Source of the DNA: Fusobacterium mortiferum | GTDB lineage: Bacteria; Fusobacteriota; Fusobacteriia; Fusobacteriales; Fusobacteriaceae | Direction: 5' to 3' | NCBI RefSeq assembly: GCF_016900045.1 | Contig: NZ_JACSNP010000003.1 | Coordinates: 83,316-147,315 of the forward strand | Length of the DNA: 64,000 nt | Notes under the pieces: generated by a model | Database searches by the model: none | Told to the model about the DNA's origin: nothing | What the model saw: only the letters and a program-made list of their open reading frames with translations | Part shown: positions 8,738-17,718 of the stretch, piece after piece | How the letters are laid out: each line of letters begins with the position of its first letter | Position numbering within the stretch: position 1 is the stretch's first letter | Translations under genes and position numbers: made by a program

Positions 8738-10162
8738 TTATAACTCTTCTCCATTTGTCTCAATGACTTTTTGATACCAATAATAGCTATCTTTTTTTAT
8801 ACGTTTTAACTCTTTTATATCAAAGTCATCTCTGTCTACATAAACAAAACCATATCTCTTTTTAAAACCTTGATGTGAACTTAATAGATCCATAAAAGAC
8901 CATGGACAGTAACCAAATAGTTCAACTCCATCTTCTATCGCCAATCTACACGCCTCTATATGTTGTCTTAAATAGTCAATTCTATAGTCATCATGAACTC
9001 TTCCATCTTCTGTTAGAGTATCAGCTGTACCAAATCCATTTTCTGTAATTATTAGAGGTAGACGATATTTTTGGTAATAATTATTTAAAACTAATCTTAA
9101 ACCAGATGGATCTATCTGAGCTCCATATTCGCTAGCCTTTAAATTAGGATTTTTAAGGTGTTTAAAATATCCATACTGATTAAAATCAACCTCATTCATT
9201 ATAGCTTCTCTCTCTCCTATTGAATGATTTTCATCAACTGGAAGATACTCTACACATAAAGTTCTATAGTAGTTAACAGCTATATAATCTATTTTAGCCC
9301 CTTTTAAAATCTCTTTATCTTCCTCTTCCATTTTAGGTACTATTCCACGCTCTTTTAAATAACGCATATAATATCCTGGATACTCACCATATATATGCAT
9401 ATCAAGAGCATACTCAGTTTTAAAATAATCATTCATCTTAGCTGCTAATACATCCTCTGGTTTATTAGTTGCTGGATATGAGCAAGTTGAAGAAACAGCT
9501 GGCCCTATCTTTCCATCTTTTACTATCTCATGGAAAGCTTTTACAGCTAAGGCATGTGCTAAGAACATATGATAATCCATTTGAGCTCTCATTCTATCTG
9601 CCTCTAATTTATCCTCTGTAACTATATTTACCCTTTCGTCCACTCTTACCATAAGATTTTGCTCATTATGAACTTGCCAATACTTTACCCTATTCCCAAA
9701 ATTCTCAAAACATATCTTTGCATAACGTTCAAAGGCATATATACTCTCCCTTGCCTCCCACCCATTATACTTTTCAACTAAGGCATATGGTAAATCAAAA
9801 TGATAAAGAGTTATCATAGGTATTATTCCATTTTCTAACAAATAATTTATAACATTATTATAGAACTCTATTCCTTTTAAATTTATTTCACCATCACCAG
9901 TAGGAATTATTCTTGCCCAAGATATAGAAAATCTATATACCTTCATTCCCAACTCTTTCATTAAATCTATATCACTTCTCCAATTATGATAAAAATCACT
10001 TGCAATTTTTGAATCAGCTTGCTTATGTGAACGTTTAAAAGAGTTGAAATCTGCTACTGTTTTTCCTTTTCCATCTTCATTCCATCCACCTTCTATCTGA
10101 AAGGCTGAAGATGATGCCCCCCATAAAAAATCCTTTGGAAACTTTACTCTCTCTCTTTTCAT
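8738..10162 (-). CDS. 6-phospho-beta-glucosidase, glycoside hydrolase family 1
   Basis: Cytoplasmic GH1 enzyme of 474 residues that cleaves phosphorylated beta-glucosides (such as cellobiose- or arbutin-6-phosphate) delivered by the PTS. The N-terminal FLWGASSSAFQIEGGWNEDGKG signature is present. The acid/base Glu167 sits in HNEQN (the family usually has NEP or NEI/NEIN) and the nucleophile Glu374 in ITENGFG. A C-terminal SSHQGFKKRYGFVYVD segment fits the S-x-K-x-Y phosphate-binding loop of the 6-phospho-glycosidases. It follows the EIIBC gene by 18 bases, which supports a phosphorylated substrate. The exact sugar is unknown. Confidence 0.93.
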   Translation of the reverse strand: MKRERVKFPKDFLWGASSSAFQIEGGWNEDGKGKTVADFNSFKRSHKQADSKIASDFYHNWRSDIDLMKELGMKVYRFSISWARIIPTGDGEINLKGIEFYNNVINYLLENGIIPMITLYHFDLPYALVEKYNGWEARESIYAFERYAKICFENFGNRVKYWQVHNEQNLMVRVDERVNIVTEDKLEADRMRAQMDYHMFLAHALAVKAFHEIVKDGKIGPAVSSTCSYPATNKPEDVLAAKMNDYFKTEYALDMHIYGEYPGYYMRYLKERGIVPKMEEEDKEILKGAKIDYIAVNYYRTLCVEYLPVDENHSIGEREAIMNEVDFNQYGYFKHLKNPNLKASEYGAQIDPSGLRLVLNNYYQKYRLPLIITENGFGTADTLTEDGRVHDDYRIDYLRQHIEACRLAIEDGVELFGYCPWSFMDLLSSHQGFKKRYGFVYVDRDDFDIKELKRIKKDSYYWYQKVIETNGEEL

Positions 10163-10180
10163 AAATCCTCCTCTATTTAA

Positions 10181-11551
10181 TTAAATTCTACTTTTTTCCT
10201 CTATATCTTCAAATCCAAATATAATAGTCAAAATAGTTGCTCCAAAAAATGAAACCCCTATTCCTAATAGGTAAAACATAAATTTCTTTAATCCAAAAGC
10301 TGCATATGTGGCAAGTGTTAGAACCCCATTATTAGCAAAAGCATCTCCATAAACTCCAGCTGCTCCCATTATAGCTCCTCCTATTGCCCCTGATATAACA
10401 GCATATATCATCGGTCTTTTTAAACGAAGATTGCATCCATAGATAGCTGGTTCTGTTATTCCACAAAGTATTGCCGGTAAACTTGCTGAAGCTGCTATTG
10501 TTTTTAAATTTTTATTTTTTGTTTTTAACATTACTCCTAAAGCTGCTCCACCTTGTGAAAAATTAGCTGCTCCAGCAAATGCTAAAAGATTTTGTTGACC
10601 ATATAGAGCAACATCATTTATTCCAATAGGTATCAAAGCTCTGTGTGCTCCAAATATTACAAATACACACCACATTCCTCCTATAAATCCCCCGCATAAG
10701 ATAGGGCTTAAACTCATCATTCCTCTATAAGCAAAACTTATAAGATCTCCTATATAGATACCAATAGGTCCAAAGATTATGAATGTAGCTGGAACCATAA
10801 TTAATAATGAAAATCCTGGTACTAAAATGATTTTTAAAACCTCTGGTATTATCTTCTCTAAAAATTTTTGTATATAGGATAAGATAAAGACACCTAATAT
10901 TATTGGAATTACTGAAGATGTATAACTTGCCTTTGTAATCTCTATTCCAAACATAGATACACTATTTACTCCTGTCATTAGAGATATTATCATAGGATAA
11001 CACATTGTTCCTCCTAAAGCCATAGCTACAAACTCATTAGCTTTAAAAACCTTAGAACTTGTATAAGCTAATATGATTGGCATAAAATAAAATATTGCAT
11101 CTGTTGAAGCTAACATAATACTATATGTACTACTTATCGTTATATCTCCACCTCTATTTGCTACTAATATCTTAGCCATAGTTAAGAATCCCTTTAGCAA
11201 TCCAGAAGCTGCTATTGCTGGTACAATTGGAGTAAATATCGTTGAAATAGATATCAGTAGTTTATTCCAGATATTTTCTCTACTTTCCTTTTTTTGCTCT
11301 TTAGTAACATCTATTAATTCTAATAGTTTTTCATATACTTTACCTACCTTTGTTCCTATTACAATTTGAAACTGACCTCCACTTTCAACTACTGATATCA
11401 CTCCTTCTAATTTCTCTATTCTTTTTTTATCAGCTTTTTCACTCTCTTTCAATGTAAATCTAAGCCTTGTAAAACAATGAGAAAAATTTATTATGTTCTC
11501 ATTTCCTCCTACTGCTTCTAAAATATTCCTAGCTATAAGATTATAATTCAT
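10181..11551 (-). CDS. Beta-glucoside-type PTS transporter, EIIBC component
   Basis: Sugar-specific membrane permease that imports and phosphorylates a beta-glucoside. From the chosen ATG (11549-11551) it is 456 residues. The EIIB domain is at about 1-90 with the phospho-cysteine at Cys26 in SHCFTRLRF, and the EIIC domain at about 105-440 contains the conserved GITEPAIYG loop. There is no EIIA domain, so phosphate must come from another protein. A TTG nine bases upstream directly abuts GGAGG, so the ATG with GGGAGG nine bases away is preferred. It is paired with a GH1 phospho-glycosidase. A terminator-like hairpin in its leader suggests antitermination control. Confidence 0.93.
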   Translation of the reverse strand: MNYNLIARNILEAVGGNENIINFSHCFTRLRFTLKESEKADKKRIEKLEGVISVVESGGQFQIVIGTKVGKVYEKLLELIDVTKEQKKESRENIWNKLLISISTIFTPIVPAIAASGLLKGFLTMAKILVANRGGDITISSTYSIMLASTDAIFYFMPIILAYTSSKVFKANEFVAMALGGTMCYPMIISLMTGVNSVSMFGIEITKASYTSSVIPIILGVFILSYIQKFLEKIIPEVLKIILVPGFSLLIMVPATFIIFGPIGIYIGDLISFAYRGMMSLSPILCGGFIGGMWCVFVIFGAHRALIPIGINDVALYGQQNLLAFAGAANFSQGGAALGVMLKTKNKNLKTIAASASLPAILCGITEPAIYGCNLRLKRPMIYAVISGAIGGAIMGAAGVYGDAFANNGVLTLATYAAFGLKKFMFYLLGIGVSFFGATILTIIFGFEDIEEKSRI

Positions 11552-11580
11552 TCTTGACAACCTCCCTTTAATTTTTCAAT

Positions 11581-11637
11581 AAAAAAAGGTCAAGCTAAAA
11601 ACTTTGAAAATTTTTCAAAATCTATCTAACTCGACCT
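11581..11637 (-). terminator. Leader terminator/attenuator upstream of the EIIBC gene
   Basis: On the minus strand AGGTCGAGTTA (11627-11637) pairs over 11 positions, two of them G-U, with TAGCTTGACCT (11587-11597). An inner stem of TTTGAAA/TTTCAAA type extends it, and seven T follow. The hairpin sits between a candidate promoter at 11676 and the EIIBC start at 11551, so it can act as an attenuator. It could also simply end the upstream ankyrin transcript. A consensus LicT/BglG antiterminator site was not recognised. Confidence 0.75.
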
Positions 11638-11675
11638 AAATATATCACTAGTGCCTTACTTTCTAATTCAGTTCT

Positions 11676-11704
11676 ATCTTAACATATATCTCGAAAAAAG
11701 GCAA
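11676..11704 (-). promoter_or_regulatory. Candidate promoter of the beta-glucoside PTS operon
   Basis: On the minus strand TTGCCT (11699-11704) is separated by 17 bases from TAAGAT (11676-11681), which has an upstream TG extension (TGTTAAGAT). Transcription would begin near 11669, ahead of the leader hairpin at 11581-11637. Each hexamer matches the consensus at four of six positions. Confidence 0.5.
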
Positions 11705-11746
11705 GTATTTTTGTCAACAATGATCATCTTTATCAACTTTGGATTA

Positions 11747-12172
11747 TTAATCTTCTAATTTTCTGTGGTGTCCCATCTTTTCAAATCCAGCCCCTAAACC
11801 TTTATAGTCAGCTCCACTGTTTTCAATTGTTTTTAAAACACTATTTGCTTTAGAAGCTATTGCTAAATTTACAGCTGTTCTTTGATGATTATTTTTTATC
11901 TCTAAATCTCCACCAAACTCTAATAATAGCTCCATTATTTTTCCATAATTTTTTTGAGCGGCTATGTGAAGTGGAGTATTTCCTTCTTTATTTTTAGTAT
12001 TAGGATCTGCTCCATTGTATAATAGGGCATCTACAAATTCGTACTTGTCCATATCCACACAGTGATGAAGAATTGTATTTTTTTTCTCATCTAACTCTTC
12101 AATTGCATCCATATCCAAATTCTCTTTAAATTGCTCTAAATCATTTTGTTCCACAAATCTTAAAAGTTCCAT
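11747..12172 (-). CDS. Ankyrin-repeat protein
   Basis: A cytoplasmic protein of about 141 residues with no signal peptide, built from an N-terminal helical segment and three to four ankyrin repeats: KKNTILHHCVDMDKYEFVDALL, then GADPNTKNKEGNTPLHIAAQ, then GGDLEIKNNHQRTAVNLAIAS, ending in a charged tail. Ankyrin repeats bind proteins, and the partner is unknown. An in-frame TTG at 12209-12211 would add 13 residues but has no ribosome site. The ATG at 12170-12172 has only a weak A-rich one, so the start is uncertain. It is the last gene after radC-ricT-trmN6. Confidence 0.8.
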   Translation of the reverse strand: MELLRFVEQNDLEQFKENLDMDAIEELDEKKNTILHHCVDMDKYEFVDALLYNGADPNTKNKEGNTPLHIAAQKNYGKIMELLLEFGGDLEIKNNHQRTAVNLAIASKANSVLKTIENSGADYKGLGAGFEKMGHHRKLED

Positions 12173-12250
12173 TTTTTTCTTTAATTTTTCTCCTTCTATT
12201 TTATTAAACAATTAAAAAATTTTATTTAGCTCTTTACTTTTCTTTACCCT

Positions 12251-12931
12251 TTAATAACCACTCTCCTCAAGGAAAAGAGGTGGTTCTATCTCCAACTGGA
12301 ATTTTTTTCCCTTCCAAGCTTCAATTAAAACAAGATTTGAACTTCTCTCTTTAGAAAAATAAACAAATCTAACTCTCTTTAGAGAAAAACCATTCTCCTC
12401 TAAGATTCTTGATATCTCTGTAAATCTATAGCTTCTATGAACTAAGGTAAAACTTCCAATAGGTTTTAGAACTCTTTTAGCATTCTCTATTAATTCTTTC
12501 AGAGTTAACTTTATTTCATGTCTTGCTATAGACTTACTATTCAAGTCATTTTGTTTCTTACCATCTGCTTTCATATAGGGTGGATTTGAAACTATATAAT
12601 CAAAAGTATTTCCATATGGATACTCTTTGATATCTGCACTTTCTATTTTTATACTCTCTTCAAGTTGATTTAGCTCCATATTTCTTTTTGCTAAAGATAC
12701 ATTTTCCTCTTGAATATCAATACCAATAATATCTTTTCCTTTTCCTTTAGAATACAATAACACTGGTATTATTCCATTTCCTGTTCCAATATCTAAAATT
12801 TTTCCAATCTTATTAGAATGAAAAAAATCTGCTAATATGATAGCATCAACTGAAAATCTAAATCCATCTTTCTTTTGAATAAGTTTATAGTTATCTTTTA
12901 ACAATGTTATATCTTCATCTTTATGTAACAT
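12251..12931 (-). CDS. TrmN6-type tRNA adenine N6-methyltransferase family protein
   Basis: A 226-residue class I SAM-dependent methyltransferase. The SAM loop DIGTGNGIIP is at 47-56 and the catalytic NPPY is at 116-119, the signature of N6-adenine or amide-N methyltransferases. The N-terminal KDGFRFSVDAIILADF segment is characteristic of the YfiC/TrmN6 group, which methylates A37 of tRNA-Val in E. coli. The gene directly follows ricT (2-base gap), an arrangement also common in Firmicutes. Substrate identity here is inferred from the family. Confidence 0.88.
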   Translation of the reverse strand: MLHKDEDITLLKDNYKLIQKKDGFRFSVDAIILADFFHSNKIGKILDIGTGNGIIPVLLYSKGKGKDIIGIDIQEENVSLAKRNMELNQLEESIKIESADIKEYPYGNTFDYIVSNPPYMKADGKKQNDLNSKSIARHEIKLTLKELIENAKRVLKPIGSFTLVHRSYRFTEISRILEENGFSLKRVRFVYFSKERSSNLVLIEAWKGKKFQLEIEPPLFLEESGY

Positions 12932-12933
12932 AA

Positions 12934-13857
12934 CTATTCCTTTTCTAGCTCCTTGTGTGCAAGCTCTTCGGCAGTTTTTTCATTTTTAAGCTTATTTGCT
13001 TCTTTTCTATTAAATCTTACCTCTTCAACACCAAACTTCATCATTCCCTTATTTTCAATATCTACAAAAAGATATCCATTTAGTGGACTAATACTTATTA
13101 CTTTTCCCTCACCCTTTGGTGTTTTTACTAATTGGTTTACTGCTGGGTAATTTCTTAAAGCTTCTTCATATTGATGGTATTCATAATTTATACAACAAAG
13201 TAATCTTCCACAAACTCCAGAAATCTTTGCTGGATTTATTACCAACCCTTGATCTCTCGCCATTTTTATAGAAACAGAATCAAATTTATTTATAAAAGTT
13301 CTACAACAAAGCTCTTTTCCACAAACTCCCACAGTTCCTAAAATTCTAGCTTCATCTCTAACTCCTATCTGTCTTAATTCAATTCTTACTCTAAAAATAT
13401 TAGCTAAATCCTTTACTAGATCTCTAAAGTCGATTCTTCCCTCAGCAGTGAAGTAGAATATAAGCTTTGTTTTATCAAAAGTATATTCAGTCTCTACTAA
13501 CTTCATTGGTAATTTATGATGAGCTATTCTCTCTCTACAAACCTCTTTAGCTTTTAAAGAATCAGTTTTTATCTCTAAATATCTCTCTTCCTCTTCCTTA
13601 CTAGCTCTTTTTAAAACAGGTTTTAAAGGTAATACAACTTGAGATTCTGGTAGCATTCTAGCTTCCCCATATACAACACCTATCTCTTTTCCTCTAACAG
13701 TATCTACTATTACCTTATCTCCCTTTTTATATACTTCATTATCTATAACTTCAAAATAATATCTTTTTTTAGTAACTTCAAACATAACACCTAAAACTTT
13801 ATAAAATTTTGGTTCTTGGTTAATATTTTCAAGTTCTTCTCTATTTATCTCTTCCAT
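12934..13857 (-). CDS. ricT: PSP1/RicT (YaaT) family regulatory protein
   Basis: A PSP1-domain protein of 307 residues. In Bacillus the RicT homologue forms the RicAFT complex, carries Fe-S clusters and promotes RNase Y-dependent RNA maturation. The characteristic cysteines are present: VCGKELCC (Cys179, 184, 185) and VCGRLLCC (Cys216, 221, 222), with Cys107 upstream. The start is ATG 13855-13857 behind GGAGG. A TTG 12 bases further up overlaps that ribosome site and is rejected. RicA and RicF genes are not in the window. It lies between radC and the TrmN6-like gene. Confidence 0.9.
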   Translation of the reverse strand: MEEINREELENINQEPKFYKVLGVMFEVTKKRYYFEVIDNEVYKKGDKVIVDTVRGKEIGVVYGEARMLPESQVVLPLKPVLKRASKEEEERYLEIKTDSLKAKEVCRERIAHHKLPMKLVETEYTFDKTKLIFYFTAEGRIDFRDLVKDLANIFRVRIELRQIGVRDEARILGTVGVCGKELCCRTFINKFDSVSIKMARDQGLVINPAKISGVCGRLLCCINYEYHQYEEALRNYPAVNQLVKTPKGEGKVISISPLNGYLFVDIENKGMMKFGVEEVRFNRKEANKLKNEKTAEELAHKELEKE

Positions 13858-13922
13858 TAACTCCTCCAAACTTTATTTCTATCTATATCATCTTATCATA
13901 CTTTTGAATTCAATACAAGCTT

Positions 13923-14600
13923 TTAGATTAGTCCCTCTTCTAGAAAACTAAAATATCCATCTTGGGTTATAATTATATGTTCTAATAACTTTACATCTAT
14001 CAAATCTAATGCCTCTTGCATATGCTCTGTTATTTGAATATCCTGCTTTGAAGGTCTCAAATTTCCAGAAGGATGATTATGTGCAAAAATTATACCTTTA
14101 GCTTTATAATATAAAACTTTTTCAACTATCTCTCTTGGATAAACAGCACTTTTATCTATAGTTCCTATGAAAAGAGTCTCACTTCCAACTAGCATATTAT
14201 AATTATTTAAGAATATAACACGAAACTCCTCTCTTGACGAAAATCCAATCTCACTTCTCAAATATCTTATCAGAGAGTTTTTATCTTTTAATTGTATTCC
14301 CTCTTTCCTTATCTCCCCTTTATAGAGATTTTTGGAAAGATCCCCTAGAAGTTTTACAAATATTGCACTATTCTCTTTTATTCCAGAGATACTACATAAC
14401 TCCTCTATACTAGCTGTTACAACTCCATCTAAACTTCCAAATTTCTCAATTAAATCTTTTGCTATTGGTTTTGTATCTTTTCTAGGTATCACATATGTTA
14501 AAAGAAGCTCTAGTACCTCATACTCATGAAAAGCAAAATACCCTCCTTGTAGATATTTTTTTCTAAGTCTTTCTCTATGTCCCTCATACTTTTTCTCCAT
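13923..14600 (-). CDS. radC: RadC family JAB/MPN+ protein
   Basis: A 225-residue protein with an N-terminal helix-hairpin-helix-like region (about 20-90) and a C-terminal JAMM metalloprotease-like domain. The motif HNHPSGNLRPSKQD has zinc ligands His174, His176 and Asp187. The RadC name is historical: a direct repair role is doubtful and the biochemical activity is unsettled. It sits 18 bases after cobT and ahead of ricT, so it is probably read through from the cobalamin operon. Confidence 0.93.
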   Translation of the reverse strand: MEKKYEGHRERLRKKYLQGGYFAFHEYEVLELLLTYVIPRKDTKPIAKDLIEKFGSLDGVVTASIEELCSISGIKENSAIFVKLLGDLSKNLYKGEIRKEGIQLKDKNSLIRYLRSEIGFSSREEFRVIFLNNYNMLVGSETLFIGTIDKSAVYPREIVEKVLYYKAKGIIFAHNHPSGNLRPSKQDIQITEHMQEALDLIDVKLLEHIIITQDGYFSFLEEGLI

Positions 14601-14618
14601 ATTCCGCCCTCTTTATTC

Positions 14619-15671
14619 CTATTTAAAAAGATTATATACAGCTGTTGGAGTTTTCATTCCATTTAACATATCCAAAGCACAATCTAAAATTGGATATGCC
14701 AAAACAGCTCCAGTTCCCTCACCCAATCTCATATTTAGATTTAAAAAAGCTTTCTCTTCAAAAAGATCAAGAATTACTTTCATTCCTGGTTCTTCACTCA
14801 TATGGGTAAATAAAATAAAATCTTTTACTTTTGGTTCTATTCTATATGCTGTAAAAGCTGCAACAGCAGAGATAAAGCCATCAACTAACATAAGCTTTCT
14901 ATGTTTAACAGCCCCTAGATACATTCCAACCATACAAGCTATATCTAAACCTCCAACATGGGATATTATATCTATAGGTTGCATATTAAAAGTATTATAT
15001 CTTTTACATGCCTCTTTAATTATCGTTTTCTTCTTTATAAGAGCTAAATCACTTAATCCTCCACCTCTTCCAACAATTTTATCCAAATCAAATTTTGTAA
15101 AAGAGTATAATATTGCAGAACTTGTAGTTGTATTCCCTATTCCCATCTCTCCATTAGAAAAGACTGTCACTCCATCAGATTTTTCAGCTATTATATCTAT
15201 ACCAACCTTTATAGCTCTAATACACTCATCTCTGTTCATGGCAGGCATTTTATAAAAGTTTTCTGTTCCTCGCCTTATATTTTTTTCATAAAGATTTCCA
15301 TATGCTCTTGGAATAGGCGTTTTCATTCCCATATCTATCAAATTGAACTCGACTCCCAATCTTTGAGTAAAAATACCAATACAAGCTATCTTATTCAACA
15401 TAGCCTCTGATACTATTCTTGTATATTCTACAGGGCAAGAGGATACCCCTTCCTCTATGACCCCATTATCTGCTGAAGCTACTATATGACATCTCTTACT
15501 AATTTTTTCTATTGGATAACCGTAAATTCCAGCCATATTTTTTGCTATTTTTTCTAAAATCCCTAAACTTCCTTGGGGTTTCATTTTACTATCTAGCTCC
15601 TCTTGAGCCATCTTCATACTCTCTAAATCTAATCCTTTTATATTCCCTAAAATATCTTTTATCTCAGTCAT
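14619..15671 (-). CDS. cobT: Nicotinate-nucleotide-dimethylbenzimidazole phosphoribosyltransferase
   Basis: Makes alpha-ribazole phosphate, the activated lower ligand of cobalamin, from a benzimidazole and nicotinate mononucleotide. About 350 residues, standard for CobT. The catalytic Glu is in GEGTGA (about Glu318), and [23 protein letters not shown] and [14 protein letters not shown] are family signatures. The ATG at 15669-15671 follows AGGGTG with good spacing. A GTG at 15678-15680 overlaps the cobC stop and would add three residues. It is the last of four contiguous lower-ligand genes. Confidence 0.96.
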   Translation of the reverse strand: MTEIKDILGNIKGLDLESMKMAQEELDSKMKPQGSLGILEKIAKNMAGIYGYPIEKISKRCHIVASADNGVIEEGVSSCPVEYTRIVSEAMLNKIACIGIFTQRLGVEFNLIDMGMKTPIPRAYGNLYEKNIRRGTENFYKMPAMNRDECIRAIKVGIDIIAEKSDGVTVFSNGEMGIGNTTTSSAILYSFTKFDLDKIVGRGGGLSDLALIKKKTIIKEACKRYNTFNMQPIDIISHVGGLDIACMVGMYLGAVKHRKLMLVDGFISAVAAFTAYRIEPKVKDFILFTHMSEEPGMKVILDLFEEKAFLNLNMRLGEGTGAVLAYPILDCALDMLNGMKTPTAVYNLFK

Positions 15672-15676
15672 AGCAC

Positions 15677-16258
15677 TCACCCTATATTTAAGCCTTTTAA
15701 TATTGGAAAATTATCTACAAACTCTATTATACAGACTCCACCATTTTCAACAGAATATTTCCAATAACTATCTAACTCATTTGAAAAATACCAACTCAAT
15801 ATACAGTTTATCACTCCCCAATGAGTTACTACCAAGTTATCTTTTGATAGATCTAAACTCTCTACAAAATCAATAGCACGTTTTTGTAAATCTCTTGGAC
15901 TCTCACCAGTAATAAAATTAAAGTTTTTCCAATTTTCTGCACTCTCTTTAGCCTCTAACGGATATCTCTCTTGAATCTCCTGATAGCTTAATCCTTCAAA
16001 TATTCCAAAGTTTAACTCCCTAACTCTTTTATCTAAGATTATATCTCTCTCTAAATAGTTAATCAATATTGCAGTTTCTCTAGTTCTTTTTAAATCACTT
16101 GAATAGATTTTATCATATGGTATATTTTTCAATATATCTCTAGCCCTTTTTCCCTGCTCTATTCCATTTGAATTAAGCTCTGGATCTAACCAACCAAAAT
16201 ATATGTTCTCTATATTCATATCAGTTTGTCCATGTCTTACTAATATTAATTTTCCCAT
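15677..16258 (-). CDS. cobC: Alpha-ribazole phosphatase (histidine phosphatase family)
   Basis: A 193-residue phosphoglycerate-mutase-fold phosphatase. The RHG catalytic motif is at residues 8-10 ([10 protein letters not shown]), [10 protein letters not shown] follows, and the second catalytic His lies in VVTHWGVIN. Context fixes the role: it sits between cobS and cobT, where CobC removes the phosphate from alpha-ribazole phosphate or adenosylcobalamin phosphate. Taken alone it could be any small histidine phosphatase. Its stop overlaps the upstream alternative GTG of cobT. Confidence 0.9.
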   Translation of the reverse strand: MGKLILVRHGQTDMNIENIYFGWLDPELNSNGIEQGKRARDILKNIPYDKIYSSDLKRTRETAILINYLERDIILDKRVRELNFGIFEGLSYQEIQERYPLEAKESAENWKNFNFITGESPRDLQKRAIDFVESLDLSKDNLVVTHWGVINCILSWYFSNELDSYWKYSVENGGVCIIEFVDNFPILKGLNIG

Positions 16259-16265
16259 TTTTTAC

Positions 16266-17039
16266 CTATACAAATAGAGAAGCACATAGATATATCATAA
16301 AAATAACTAAAATCTCTGATATCTCAACTACAGCACCAAGTGTATCTCCAGTAACTCCTCCGATTTTTCTTGTCATAAGTTTAGCAAATATATACCCTAA
16401 TATCATTAATACAGGTATAATTCCTAATAAAATATATGGTAGGAAAAATACTTTGCATATGATAAAGCCATAGATAAGTGTAAGTAGTGTTGCAATCACT
16501 AAACTTATTCCATTTGTATTATCAACAAAAGTTTTTCCCATACCAGTTGCCCTAGCATAAGGAGCGGCATAACAGTTTACAACACTATTTAATCTTGCAA
16601 AAGCTGGTGTTAATAAAAACACTATTCCACTTGGTACACCAAATGTTACATCTAAGTCGTATAAAAGTGCTACTTTTAAAATAAAATAAAGAATTAAAAC
16701 TAATCCTCCATTTGTTCCTAATCTAGAATCTTTCATTATCTCTAACATCTTTTGCTTACTTCTATAACTAAATATTCCGTCAAAGGTATCAGCTAAACCA
16801 TCTAAGTGTAATCCTCCAGTAAGTACAACTTCTATTATAACTAAAAGTACTGCCATTAACATTGAAGAGTATATAAAATGACTAAAAAGCCAAAAGAAAA
16901 TAAAAAGTATAATTCCCATTACCATTCCAACTACTGGAAAAAACTTCATACTTTTTCCTAGTGAGTCTGATTCAAACTTTGGTTCAAATCCTATTGGTAA
17001 TCTTGTCATAAATTTAAAAAGTAATGCTATTCCATTCAT
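16266..17039 (-). CDS. cobS: Adenosylcobinamide-GDP ribazoletransferase (cobalamin synthase)
   Basis: Integral membrane enzyme of 257 residues that joins adenosylcobinamide-GDP with alpha-ribazole (phosphate), the last joining step of cobalamin synthesis. The acidic motif GGLHLDGLADTFDG is at 75-88, followed by KDSRLGTNG and about six to seven hydrophobic segments, and GGVTGDTLGAVVEISE lies near the C-terminus. It lies between cobU and cobC with gaps of 18 and 7 bases, a tight operon. Confidence 0.96.
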   Translation of the reverse strand: MNGIALLFKFMTRLPIGFEPKFESDSLGKSMKFFPVVGMVMGIILFIFFWLFSHFIYSSMLMAVLLVIIEVVLTGGLHLDGLADTFDGIFSYRSKQKMLEIMKDSRLGTNGGLVLILYFILKVALLYDLDVTFGVPSGIVFLLTPAFARLNSVVNCYAAPYARATGMGKTFVDNTNGISLVIATLLTLIYGFIICKVFFLPYILLGIIPVLMILGYIFAKLMTRKIGGVTGDTLGAVVEISEILVIFMIYLCASLFV

Positions 17040-17057
17040 ATATTTCCTCCATTATTT

Positions 17058-17621
17058 CTATTTTAATTGTAATTGTAATCCTGATACAGCCATATATGCT
17101 TCATCAGAATATTCTGCTGCTAATTGATTTATCTTTCCACAAATATCTCTAAAATATCTCCCCAAAGGATAAGCTGGTATTATCCCCATTCCTATCTCAT
17201 TGGATACAATTACCATATCTATAGGCTCTCTCTTTACAAATTCAAGAAGTTCTCTCACCTCTTTTTCTATTCCATTCTCTATGTTTTTTATCTCACTCAT
17301 AGATATTGTATCCCAATCATACTCTTTTTCTAGAATCATCAAATTACTAACCATATTGGTTAAACAATCTAATAATACAACTCCTCCTTTTTTTGAAAAT
17401 GGAGTAAGTTTTTTAATTAATTCCCTATAAGCTTCTATAGTTATCCAATCTTCTCCCCTCTGCTCTCTATGTTTTTCTACTCTTGCTCTCATCTCCTCAT
17501 CAAAGGGAATAGAGGTTGCTACATATATTTTTGAGATATAATTGTTATTGAGAATATATCTCTCTGCCTGTAGACTCTTTCCACTCCTAGCTCCCCCAGT
17601 GAAGTATATTACTTTTCCCAT
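17058..17621 (-). CDS. cobU: Adenosylcobinamide kinase / adenosylcobinamide-phosphate guanylyltransferase
   Basis: Bifunctional enzyme that phosphorylates adenosylcobinamide and adds GMP to give AdoCbi-GDP for CobS. About 187 residues, normal for CobU. The P-loop FTGGARSGKS is at 7-16, then KIYVATSIPFDEEM, LLDCLTNMVSN and IVSNEIGMGIIPAYPLGRYFRD. The ATG at 17619-17621 with GGAAG seven bases upstream is preferred over a TTG 15 bases further up. It heads the cobUSCT operon with its own promoter at 17655. No cobalamin riboswitch fits in the short leader. Confidence 0.95.
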   Translation of the reverse strand: MGKVIYFTGGARSGKSLQAERYILNNNYISKIYVATSIPFDEEMRARVEKHREQRGEDWITIEAYRELIKKLTPFSKKGGVVLLDCLTNMVSNLMILEKEYDWDTISMSEIKNIENGIEKEVRELLEFVKREPIDMVIVSNEIGMGIIPAYPLGRYFRDICGKINQLAAEYSDEAYMAVSGLQLQLK

Positions 17622-17654
17622 AATTTCACTTCCCAAAACTTTCTTAATGCTCTA

Positions 17655-17663
17655 ATTATAGCA
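17655..17663 (-). promoter_or_regulatory. Extended -10 promoter of the cobUSCT operon
   Basis: On the minus strand the sequence is TGCTATAAT, a perfect -10 with TGn extension, and a TTTAAA 17 bases upstream is a weak -35. Transcription would start about 27 bases before cobU, leaving no room for a B12 riboswitch. The -35 region touches the helicase terminator. Confidence 0.6.
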
Positions 17664-17682
17664 TAAATATGAAACTTTTTAA

Positions 17683-17714
17683 AGAAAAAAGAACGGCTAT
17701 TTCTAACCGTTCTT
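17683..17714 (-). terminator. Terminator of the DEAD-box helicase gene
   Basis: On the minus strand AAGAACGGTTA (17704-17714) pairs with TAGCCGTTCTT (17689-17699) around a 4-base loop, followed by TTTTTTC. It begins five bases after the helicase stop codon. This is a compact, GC-containing stem and a strong terminator. Confidence 0.9.
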
Positions 17715-17718
17715 AAGA

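Noticed and set aside
11638..11680. LicT/BglG ribonucleic antiterminator site before the PTS gene
   Set aside because: A consensus RAT sequence could not be matched by eye. Only the terminator hairpin is supported.
17637..17718. Possible cobalamin riboswitch before cobU
   Set aside because: Only 80 bases are available and they hold the helicase terminator and the cob promoter. There is no B12-box-like sequence.
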